Shown in pieces: positions 1-5,493 of a stretch of 5,493 bases of DNA; position 1 is the first letter of the stretch, and each line of letters starts with the position of its first letter. The translations under genes were made by a program, and so were the position numbers. This DNA is from an uncultured Oscillospiraceae bacterium (GTDB taxonomy: Bacteria; Bacillota; Clostridia; Oscillospirales; Ruminococcaceae), in contig USBC01000124.1 in NCBI GenBank assembly GCA_900552845.1, positions 1 to 5,493 of the forward strand, given 5' to 3'. The notes beneath the pieces are model-generated. The model was not told where the DNA came from. It did not search any database and worked only from the letters and a program-made list of their open reading frames with translations.

Positions 1-424
1 TTGTCACTTTCCAGATCCGCAAAAGATACAGATCCTCCTCCAGTGTGCAAAGCACCCCCGTATCCTTGCCGCCCATCCTTCCGGATAGAGTGATCTCGCC
101 GTTGCCCTCAGGGCCCCAAATCAAATAGTTGTTTTTATCCCGGTACAGTGCCAAGCCAACATGGTTGGCGCCCTGCGGCAGTGCGGAATTATGCTGCAGC
201 GAAGCCATCAGCATCCATTCTTCTTCAGGCTGGGTGCGCATCAACCGGGGAGCATTTTCCCTGACCATGCCATCCTGTACCGCCAAAGAGAAGGAACCTT
301 TTCCATTGAAGTAGTCCCATCCATCATCATTCAGCACATCTCCCGAGTTATTTTGGGAACAAGCTGTCATGCCGAGCAGCATAGCTATCGCCAACAACAG
401 GGCGGCAAAGCGTTTTATTTTCAT
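1..424 (-). CDS. Lipoprotein with concanavalin A-like (GH43 C-terminal/DUF1349-like) domain, N-terminal part
   Basis: The first 141 codons of a gene that runs off the left edge with no stop in frame. The N-terminus MKIKRFAALLLAIAMLLG is a lipoprotein signal peptide, with MTAC as lipobox and C22 as the lipidated residue; methionine at -3 is slightly atypical. A short polar linker (SQNNSG) follows. From about residue 36 the sequence resembles the beta-sandwich domain found at the C-terminus of GH43 beta-xylosidases and in DUF1349 proteins: FSLAVQDGMVRENAP (45-59), then W70 and GLALYRDKNNYLIWG (90-104), matching the pattern 'aGL.lY.d..NY'. This domain usually binds or helps hydrolyse plant glycans. 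It could be a surface glycan-binding protein or the front of a larger glycosidase; the missing C-terminus would decide. The start is supported by AAGGAGGG and the signal peptide. The fold call is by pattern and moderate. Confidence 0.75.
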   Translation of the reverse strand, partial: MKIKRFAALLLAIAMLLGMTACSQNNSGDVLNDDGWDYFNGKGSFSLAVQDGMVRENAPRLMRTQPEEEWMLMASLQHNSALPQGANHVGLALYRDKNNYLIWGPEGNGEITLSGRMGGKDTGVLCTLEEDLYLLRIWKVT

Positions 425-431
425 GGATCAT

Positions 432-440
432 CCCTCCTTA
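432..440 (-). promoter_or_regulatory. Shine-Dalgarno of lipoprotein gene containing the cupin stop codon
   Basis: The minus strand reads TAAGGAGGG, then ATGATCC, then ATG (424). TAA is the stop of the cupin gene. An out-of-frame ATG at 431-429 touches the motif but is too close to it to be used and would not encode the signal peptide. Confidence 0.85.
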
Positions 441-902
441 CAGAGCATAAACGCCCTCAATCGCTTCGTCTGCGGTCACCCGATCTGCCGGTTGATCTGG
501 GCAGTAACACAGACAGGAAAACTTGTCCCCCTCTGCAATTGCCACAAAATGGGGTTTTTCAGCATCTACCTTGACCTGAACACCGGCAGGGATCCGGACA
601 ATCACAGCCGTATCTAGGTTGGGCTTCCCATCTTGATAATCGCAAAAAGGCATAAGCGCCGTGCCGTGGAAAAAGTAAAAGACCTCTGCCCCCCGGTGAG
701 TTTCCCAAATGCGGAAAACGGGAGTGTGATGCCACCCGTTAAGCACCCCACAGACAACATCATTGGTGCAGCTATGCATCCTAAGCGGCATGGGCGTGCA
801 GGTAAAATAGTCTTCCCGGTGGGTATACTGCTCATCCACATGGGCAAAATGAACACCTTTTACATTGACATCACGCCAGTCAACAATTAAAGCCTTTCTC
901 AT
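438..902 (-). CDS. Small cupin-like protein (ureidoglycolate lyase/AllA-like fold suspected)
   Basis: A complete 154-residue, probably cytoplasmic protein with no signal peptide. Cupin motif 1 is partly visible: ETHRGAEVFYFFHG (67-80) gives H69, E73 and G80 in the right spacing (HxxxE, six residues, G), but the first histidine of the usual HxH pair is E67. In motif 2, IPAGVQV (104-110) keeps PxG but has valine where the metal-binding histidine normally sits. This non-metal pattern is reminiscent of ureidoglycolate lyase-type cupins and sugar-operon cupins, but no specific function can be named. It is cysteine-rich, with seven cysteines including a CLCYC cluster at 130-134. It starts 9 bases after the permease gene, behind AGGAGG, so it is surely co-transcribed with the importer. 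A role in handling the imported sugar, for example isomerisation, lyase activity or sensing, is inference from position only. Confidence 0.8.
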   Translation of the reverse strand: MRKALIVDWRDVNVKGVHFAHVDEQYTHREDYFTCTPMPLRMHSCTNDVVCGVLNGWHHTPVFRIWETHRGAEVFYFFHGTALMPFCDYQDGKPNLDTAVIVRIPAGVQVKVDAEKPHFVAIAEGDKFSCLCYCPDQPADRVTADEAIEGVYAL

Positions 903-906
903 ACTG

Positions 907-914
907 CCTCCTCA
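907..914 (-). promoter_or_regulatory. Shine-Dalgarno of cupin gene containing the permease stop codon
   Basis: The minus strand reads TGAGGAGG, then CAGT, then ATG (902). TGA is the stop of the MalG-type gene and runs directly into the AGGAGG motif. Confidence 0.85.
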
Positions 915-1727
915 AATCTTCATTCCGGAGAATTTGACGCCTTCAATCAGATTCTTTTGGAATAGCGCAAATAGGATTGCCGTAGGAATCATACTGACTG
1001 TTGCTCCTGTAAGGATCATGTTCCAGTCCGTATTCCGATCGGCTGCAAATGAGGCAATCCCGGTGGTAATTACCCAAAATTCCTCACCGGTATTGACAAT
1101 TAACGGCCACAGATAGCTGTTCCAGCATGCTAAGAACGCAAACAACCCCATGGTCAGCATAATGGGTTTTGACAGTGGCAAAATCACTCTCCAATATATC
1201 CCGAAGAAAGACAATCCATCGATCCGAGCCGCTTCCTCCAAGTCCTTTGGTATACTCATGTAGAACTGGCGCAACATGAAAATGCCAAAGCCGCCGGCAA
1301 TAGAGGGCAGGATAAGCGCCGCCAAGGAATTGATCAGCCCCATATCCCGAACCACCAAAAATAGGGGAATCATTGTCACGGTAAAAGGAATCATCATGGT
1401 GCTTAGAATTAAGTAAAATGCAAGAGATCTGCCCTTAAAGCGTAGCCGTGCCAAGGAGTACGCCGCAAGCGAATTCACCAGCAGCGACAGCACCGTTACC
1501 ACCAATGCATAAATCATGGTATTCCCGATATAGTGCAGGAAATCATAATCCCGAAAAATAGCTGCAAAGTTTTCAAAAGATACCCCTGCAGGGATTACCG
1601 AAATGCGTCCTAACTGCGATTCGGTATTGACTGCGCCGCACAAGGTCCACAACATGGGGTACACTGTGATGATTGCAAAAAGCGTGGCTGGAATATACAA
1701 CCACCATTTTCTCCATTTTTTGTTCAT
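912..1727 (-). CDS. Carbohydrate ABC transporter permease, MalG/UgpE type
   Basis: The second permease subunit of the importer, 271 residues, the usual length for MalG/UgpE-type proteins (270-290). It starts with a basic segment (NKKWRKWW) and a first membrane helix at about 9-31, with further helices near 67-92, 103-126, 131-155, 186-208 and 237-258. The ATPase-docking EAA loop is complete: EEAARIDG at 164-171, followed by the ILP at 182-184. The C-terminal FQKNLIEGVKFSGMKI matches the family's FQ+.l..Gl..GavKg ending. It should pair with the MalF-type protein encoded just upstream to form the membrane channel. The start has AGGAGG 5 bases before the ATG, overlapping the upstream gene's TAG stop, which suggests coupled translation. 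Its TGA stop in turn lies against the next gene's Shine-Dalgarno. Confidence 0.96.
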   Translation of the reverse strand: MNKKWRKWWLYIPATLFAIITVYPMLWTLCGAVNTESQLGRISVIPAGVSFENFAAIFRDYDFLHYIGNTMIYALVVTVLSLLVNSLAAYSLARLRFKGRSLAFYLILSTMMIPFTVTMIPLFLVVRDMGLINSLAALILPSIAGGFGIFMLRQFYMSIPKDLEEAARIDGLSFFGIYWRVILPLSKPIMLTMGLFAFLACWNSYLWPLIVNTGEEFWVITTGIASFAADRNTDWNMILTGATVSMIPTAILFALFQKNLIEGVKFSGMKI

Positions 1728-1732
1728 GATTA

Positions 1733-1736
1733 CCTC

Positions 1737-1739
<3 letters not shown>
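1733..1739 (-). promoter_or_regulatory. Shine-Dalgarno of MalG-type gene containing the upstream stop codon
   Basis: The minus strand reads TAGGAGG then TAATC then ATG (1727). The TAG is the stop of the MalF-type gene and is also the first part of the ribosome binding site, so a terminating ribosome sits on the next gene's start region. Confidence 0.85.
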
Positions 1740-2642
<903 letters not shown>

Positions 2643-2646
2643 ATCG

Positions 2647-2653
2647 CCCCTCC
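2647..2653 (-). promoter_or_regulatory. Ribosome binding site that decides the MalF-type permease start
   Basis: The minus strand reads GGAGGGG, then CGAT, then ATG at 2642. This places the start at 2642 and not at the in-frame TTG at 2657, which lies upstream of this site and has no such motif before it. Confidence 0.85.
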
Positions 2654-2661
2654 ACAAAGAA

Positions 2662-3927
2662 TTAGTTTAGCAAAAGCTCGCATTTTACCTGCGTTTCACT
2701 AAGAATGGTCTCAACCGGTTTGTCAGTGTAAATTGCCTCCTGCAGCGCATCTCCCACTGCCATTACAATGCTGGTGGGATAAACAGGCTCACGGTTGGCG
2801 GTAGGCAGGATTGTGTTGACAAACATATCGAAGGGATACTGGCTGTAAAACTCCTTACCATTTTCCAGCACGGACAGCCGTGGGCTTATCTTGGCAGCCC
2901 TAGTCGCCATCTCGGTCGGTATCTCTGTTCCTTGGTTCAGCAACCAGTTTAAATACAGTGCGGCTGCTTCTGGATTTTTCGATTTAGAAGAAACCATATA
3001 CTGCCATCCTCCGATGATGCTGGCGGATGGCATGCCCTGCTCTGCTGCGGGATAGGGTACCACTGCATATTCCATTTCGCTGTAGTTTGCCTTAAGCCAG
3101 CTGACAGCCCAAGATCCGCAAATCTGCATTGCTGTGCGTCCGGTTGCAAAGGGGGTAATGTCCGTATTGGAATTCTCCACCTTCTTGCAGGTACCGGGAG
3201 CCCCAAAAATATCCCTGTAGAAGGAAAATGCTTTTGCTGCACCGTCGGAATCAATTACCACCCGTGTTCCGTCCTCGTTCAATACGTCACCACCGCTCAT
3301 CCACAGGAAAGGATAAAACTCAAACACCTGATAGCCCGACTGCAGGTCGGTTTGAAGGATGATCCCATAACGGTCCTCGTTTGCCAGCGCATTTGTGGCG
3401 TTGATCAGTTCCTCCCATGTTTTGGGGTAGTCGATCCCGGCGCCCTCAAAGGCCTCCTTGGAGCAATATAGCGCCATAATGTCCATGTTGCCGGGAAACG
3501 CCATAATCTTTCCATCAAAGGTTAGAGACTCCAACGTACCCTCCATATAATCGGCTCGGTTGGCTTCCAAATAAGAGGTAACATCATATGCCACACCTGT
3601 TTCTACATACTTAAGCATTTCAGCATTGGAAATGCAGAACATATCGGGACCAGTTTTGGTGGCAAAGGCAATGGCGAGCTTCTGATAAAAATCATCGGAG
3701 TTGCCCGGCACCACCGTAACCTTTACCTTGGAATCCGGATGTTCCACATTCCATTGCTCTTCCGTTACCTTCTCTATCACCTCTGCCTCTTCGCCAAGAG
3801 TGGTAATCCACAAATTAAGATACTCGCCACCGTTCTTCGTGTTTCCTGTCTCGCCGCTGCCGCCACAGGCACAAAGCATCATAACAGCCAGCACTATCGC
3901 CAAAAGACCCGTCATTTTCCTTTTCAT
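2662..3927 (-). CDS. ABC transporter sugar-binding lipoprotein (extracellular solute-binding protein family 1)
   Basis: A 421-residue substrate-binding lipoprotein of a carbohydrate ABC importer, anchored on the outside of the cytoplasmic membrane. Residues 1-20 form a lipoprotein signal peptide (KRK, then a hydrophobic run) ending in the lipobox LCAC, with C21 as the lipidated cysteine followed by a flexible Gly/Ser/Thr/Asn linker. Family 1 signatures include LYCSKEAFEGAGIDYPKTWEEL-type sequence at 153-174, where the usual form is LYYNKDLFEKAGI..PKTWDEL, the segment GRTAMQICGSW at 263-273 (usual G.aaM...GsW), and GGW at 306-308. Length is typical (400-450). The ATG is supported by AAAAGGAG 9 bases upstream and by the signal peptide. 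Two permease genes follow directly, 19 bases from its stop, forming the importer. The ligand is likely a mono- or oligosaccharide, but the sequence does not say which. Confidence 0.95.
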   Translation of the reverse strand: MKRKMTGLLAIVLAVMMLCACGGSGETGNTKNGGEYLNLWITTLGEEAEVIEKVTEEQWNVEHPDSKVKVTVVPGNSDDFYQKLAIAFATKTGPDMFCISNAEMLKYVETGVAYDVTSYLEANRADYMEGTLESLTFDGKIMAFPGNMDIMALYCSKEAFEGAGIDYPKTWEELINATNALANEDRYGIILQTDLQSGYQVFEFYPFLWMSGGDVLNEDGTRVVIDSDGAAKAFSFYRDIFGAPGTCKKVENSNTDITPFATGRTAMQICGSWAVSWLKANYSEMEYAVVPYPAAEQGMPSASIIGGWQYMVSSKSKNPEAAALYLNWLLNQGTEIPTEMATRAAKISPRLSVLENGKEFYSQYPFDMFVNTILPTANREPVYPTSIVMAVGDALQEAIYTDKPVETILSETQVKCELLLN

Positions 3928-3936
3928 TATTCTTTT

Positions 3937-3944
3937 CTCCTTTT
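3937..3944 (-). promoter_or_regulatory. Ribosome binding site of the sugar-binding lipoprotein gene
   Basis: The minus strand reads AAAAGGAG followed by 9 bases (AAAAGAATA) and the ATG at 3927. It has good Shine-Dalgarno strength and normal spacing, and it fixes the start together with the signal peptide. Confidence 0.85.
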
Positions 3945-3985
3945 CCAGCTTTACTGCCTTGATCTTTCGCTATTTCGCCCTCATC

Positions 3986-4027
3986 TTTCCCATCCTCGGC
4001 AAGCGTACGCTTGCCGAGGATGGGAAA
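3986..4027. repeat. Perfect 42-base palindrome (21-base arms, no spacer)
   Basis: The two 21-base arms (3986-4006 and 4007-4027) are exact reverse complements, centred on GGCAAGCGTACGCTTGCC, with CCCATCC/GGATGGG further out and TTT/AAA at the ends. In RNA it would fold into a stem of about 19 pairs with a tight GUAC loop. On neither strand is the stem followed by a T tract (the minus strand continues AAAGATGAGGGCG), so it does not look like a standard intrinsic terminator. It sits between enzyme and transporter genes, where it could act as an mRNA processing or stabilising hairpin, a partial terminator, or be a copy of a dispersed palindromic element. Confidence 0.9.
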
Positions 4028-4069
4028 TGCGGCACGGCGCAGCTATCCCTACCGCACGCACCAAACACC

Positions 4070-5251
4070 TTAAAGAGCCAACCTGTAGCAATTGTAGATA
4101 TCCTCTCTGGTCATTTTGGGGAAGCCGTTGAGCTTACCGTCTGAACCAAAGCTGACCGTAACAACCTCGTCCGTTAGTATATCTAGATCCGCCTCGGTCG
4201 CTCCAAACTGACTGATGCGTGTTTGAACACCCTTATCGCGCATCATTTTTTCAAACCGGTCAGCAGCCTCCGCCAATTCACAGCCAAATATTTCTTTGGC
4301 AAACCTGACATATTTGTAATTATCGGGGCGTTTAACAAAATAGCGCATCCAAGAGACCATCATACACGCCAATGTTGCTCCGTGGGTTGCATTATAATGG
4401 GCGCTTAGAACATGACCCATCTGGTGCATGGGAGTAAAGCCGAAAGTCCCGGATGTCATCCAACCGTTTAGAGCGATGGCTGCCGCCCACATTAAGACAC
4501 CCCGAGCCTGAACATCGGCGGGGGCCTTCCAAACCTGCTCCAACGCCTCCAGTGTTCCCCGTATAACTCCTTCATGCATGCGGTCGTGGAGAGTCAGATT
4601 TACCGCAGGATTCCCGTTAATATATGCCTCCATTACATGAGCCACAATATCATAGCCACCGCAAGCCGTCTGGTAGGAGGGCAGACTGGTGGTTAGACCA
4701 GGATCCATAACCGCAACCTTCGCATACAGACAGCCCGGCTCCCAAACATAGCTTTTTTTGCCGGATTCATCATCGGTAATAACTCCAATGGGGTTCATTT
4801 CACTTCCGGTTCCCGCCAATGTGGGAATAGCGATATAGGGCAATGCCCGTGTAGGTGGAATCGCTGTGACATCACTATGGGACAGCATCAGCATCCTGGA
4901 CATATCATGTGCATAATAAACGCCGGCAGCTATGAACAGCGGACCGACGATGTCAAGTCCGACCCCAGGTGCAATCAGCAGATCGACGCCGTTTTCTTTA
5001 CACAGTTCCACACCTCTCTTGGCCTGAGAAAGCTTGGGATTTGCGGTAACCCCCATATAATCGATGCAAGTTACGCCGGCTTTCTCCAAGCTTTTGTGGA
5101 TGATGTCAATGGTCTTGGAAAAGTATTGGCACTCTGTATAAGTCACCAGCATGGCTTTCTTGCCATAAGCCGCCGCGTAGGCACCAATTTGAGGCAAAAC
5201 ACCGTCGCCAAAAACAACCTTTACGGGATTGTAATATTCAAAATTCTCCAT
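4070..5251 (-). CDS. Iron-containing alcohol dehydrogenase family protein (group III, YqhD/FucO-like)
   Basis: A complete 393-residue protein of the normal length for group III metal-dependent alcohol dehydrogenases, which reduce aldehydes to alcohols with NAD(P)H in the cytoplasm. The N-terminus (MENFEYYNPVKVVFG) lines up with the family opening 'F..PT.i.FG', supporting this ATG. The metal ligands are all visible: D201 and H205 (YDIVAH), H276 (MHQMGH) and H290 (NATHG), with H280 matching the extra conserved histidine of FucO. LAGTGSE (residues 145-151) is the conserved nucleotide/substrate loop. The odd point is the dinucleotide-binding GGGSxxDxxK motif: the matching stretch reads PGVGLDIVGPL (95-105), so two glycine-rich positions, the serine and the lysine are changed. 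It follows the DeoC-like gene closely and could reduce an aldehyde the aldolase releases. The family is certain; activity, cofactor and substrate are open. Confidence 0.93.
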   Translation of the reverse strand: MENFEYYNPVKVVFGDGVLPQIGAYAAAYGKKAMLVTYTECQYFSKTIDIIHKSLEKAGVTCIDYMGVTANPKLSQAKRGVELCKENGVDLLIAPGVGLDIVGPLFIAAGVYYAHDMSRMLMLSHSDVTAIPPTRALPYIAIPTLAGTGSEMNPIGVITDDESGKKSYVWEPGCLYAKVAVMDPGLTTSLPSYQTACGGYDIVAHVMEAYINGNPAVNLTLHDRMHEGVIRGTLEALEQVWKAPADVQARGVLMWAAAIALNGWMTSGTFGFTPMHQMGHVLSAHYNATHGATLACMMVSWMRYFVKRPDNYKYVRFAKEIFGCELAEAADRFEKMMRDKGVQTRISQFGATEADLDILTDEVVTVSFGSDGKLNGFPKMTREDIYNCYRLAL

Positions 5252-5260
5252 CTGTTTCCA

Positions 5261-5272
5261 CTTCCCTTCTTA
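5261..5272 (-). promoter_or_regulatory. Ribosome binding region of the alcohol dehydrogenase gene
   Basis: The minus strand reads TAAGAAGGGAAG, then TGGAAACAG before the ATG at 5251. The aldolase stop (TAA) directly precedes the purine-rich AAGGGAAG. The match to AGGAGG is weaker and the spacing longer than at the genes further downstream, so initiation here may depend on ribosomes arriving from the aldolase gene (inference). Confidence 0.5.
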
Positions 5273-5493
5273 TTCTTCCCACAAGCCAGCTTGACGCAAA
5301 ATACTTACGGAGGAATTCAAGCCAATACCAAAGCGAGTACAGCCGGCATCGATCATTTCCATCATCGTATCAACGGTACGAATTCCGCCGGCGGCTTTGA
5401 TCTGAGCCCTGTCACCAACAGCTGCCTTCATCAGTTTAATGTGATTAACCATAGTGGGTGATGGTCCCCACCCAGTTCCTGTCTTCACAAAGC
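5270..5493 (-). CDS. DeoC-like class I aldolase, C-terminal fragment (5' end outside window)
   Basis: This is the last ~74 codons of a deoxyribose-phosphate aldolase-family (DeoC/LacD) TIM-barrel enzyme. DeoC itself splits 2-deoxyribose 5-phosphate into acetaldehyde and glyceraldehyde 3-phosphate through a lysine Schiff base. Visible signatures are FVKTGTG at the right edge, whose lysine (codon 5485-5483) matches the Schiff-base lysine of the FVKTSTG motif, and IKAAGGIR, whose lysine (5398-5396) matches the second active-site lysine and whose GG binds phosphate. The GTG at 5488 lies inside the FVKTGTG motif, so it encodes valine and is not the start; the frame runs on upstream with TTT (Phe). 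Two differences from textbook DeoC are G for S in KTSTG and a TRFGIGLNSS tail in place of TRFGASS, so the substrate may differ. The gene ends with TAA 18 bases before the dehydrogenase start, suggesting one operon. The family is fairly certain; the exact substrate is not. Confidence 0.85.
   Translation of the reverse strand, partial: FVKTGTGWGPSPTMVNHIKLMKAAVGDRAQIKAAGGIRTVDTMMEMIDAGCTRFGIGLNSSVSILRQAGLWEE

Larger units (their letters stand above)
3928..4069. other. Intergenic region between the dehydrogenase and the transporter genes
   Basis: This is the only gap above 20 bases in the window. It holds the perfect palindrome at 3986-4027 and, next to the transporter gene on the minus strand, a purine-rich leader leading into the ribosome binding site. 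I looked for a sigma-A type promoter (TTGACA and TATAAT with 16-18 base spacing) on the minus strand between the palindrome and the start at 3927 and found no convincing match. There is no convincing small gene here. Whether the transporter genes are read from their own promoter or from the upstream enzyme genes cannot be settled by eye. Confidence 0.7.

Noticed and set aside
161..574. Plus-strand open frame (137 codons) opposite the lipoprotein and cupin genes
   Set aside because: The minus strand carries a signal peptide, good ribosome sites and family-like sequence here; the plus-strand frame has none of these.
2643..2657. TTG at 2657 as start of the MalF-type permease
   Set aside because: It would place the strong GGAGGGG site inside the gene and add five residues (MWRGD) not expected for the family; ATG 2642 fits better.
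3928..3985. Promoter for the transporter genes
   Set aside because: No pair of -35 and -10 boxes at proper spacing could be found on the minus strand; only a purine-rich leader is seen.
3986..4027. Palindrome as an intrinsic terminator
   Set aside because: The stem is strong, but neither strand has a T run after it; termination by another route is not excluded.
4028..4056. Second small inverted repeat (TGCGG and CCGCA, 19 bases apart) beside the palindrome
   Set aside because: Five-base arms around a long loop are expected by chance.
3701..4144. Plus-strand open frames crossing the palindrome and the start of the binding-protein gene
   Set aside because: They are antisense to the signal peptide region and to the dehydrogenase 3' end, and their protein is low-complexity Phe/Ser/Pro-rich sequence expected from the reverse of a purine-rich leader.
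4877..5461. Long plus-strand open frame (194 codons) opposite the dehydrogenase and aldolase
   Set aside because: It lies antisense to two genes with clear family motifs, spans their boundary and shows no recognisable protein signature.
5486..5488. GTG at 5488 as a start codon for a short 72-residue protein
   Set aside because: It is the valine of the conserved FVKTGTG active-site strand, so the gene starts outside the window.

Overview
The window holds seven genes, all read from the minus strand and closely packed, so the transcription order runs from the right edge to the left edge. The base composition is moderate. Most genes have AGGAGG-type Shine-Dalgarno sites, and there are two lipoprotein signal peptides with short positively charged N-termini. 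The binding-protein ABC importer has no ATPase gene beside it. Together these suggest a Firmicute, most likely an anaerobic Clostridia-type gut bacterium (Oscillospiraceae/Lachnospiraceae-like). That placement is inferred from style, not from a marker gene.

Layout in transcription order: (1) 5493-5270, the C-terminal end of a DeoC-like (deoxyribose-phosphate aldolase family) class I aldolase, cut by the window edge. (2) 5251-4070, a complete group III iron-dependent alcohol dehydrogenase homologue with all metal ligands present but an altered nucleotide-binding glycine motif. (3) 4069-3928, a 142-base gap containing a perfect 42-base palindrome. (4) 3927-2662, a sugar-binding lipoprotein of an ABC importer. 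(5) 2642-1737 and (6) 1727-912, the two membrane permeases of that importer (MalF/UgpA type and MalG/UgpE type). (7) 902-438, a small cupin-like protein. (8) 424 to the left edge, the start of a second lipoprotein whose exported part resembles a concanavalin A-like/GH43 C-terminal beta-sandwich domain.

The genes read as a carbohydrate uptake and breakdown unit. The lipoprotein and permeases would bring in a sugar or oligosaccharide. The aldolase would split a phosphorylated deoxy-sugar-like intermediate into an aldehyde and a triose phosphate, and the alcohol dehydrogenase could dispose of the aldehyde. The cupin may act on a sugar intermediate. The importer's ATPase is not in the window and may be a shared MsiK/MalK-type protein encoded elsewhere. 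The actual substrate cannot be read from this sequence.

The most unusual items are the perfect palindrome between the enzyme genes and the transporter genes, the altered cofactor motif of the dehydrogenase, a cupin that has lost part of its metal site, and three successive gene junctions in which the stop codon is built into the next gene's Shine-Dalgarno sequence. No CRISPR array, tRNA, rRNA, insertion sequence or clearly new defence or mobile system was seen.
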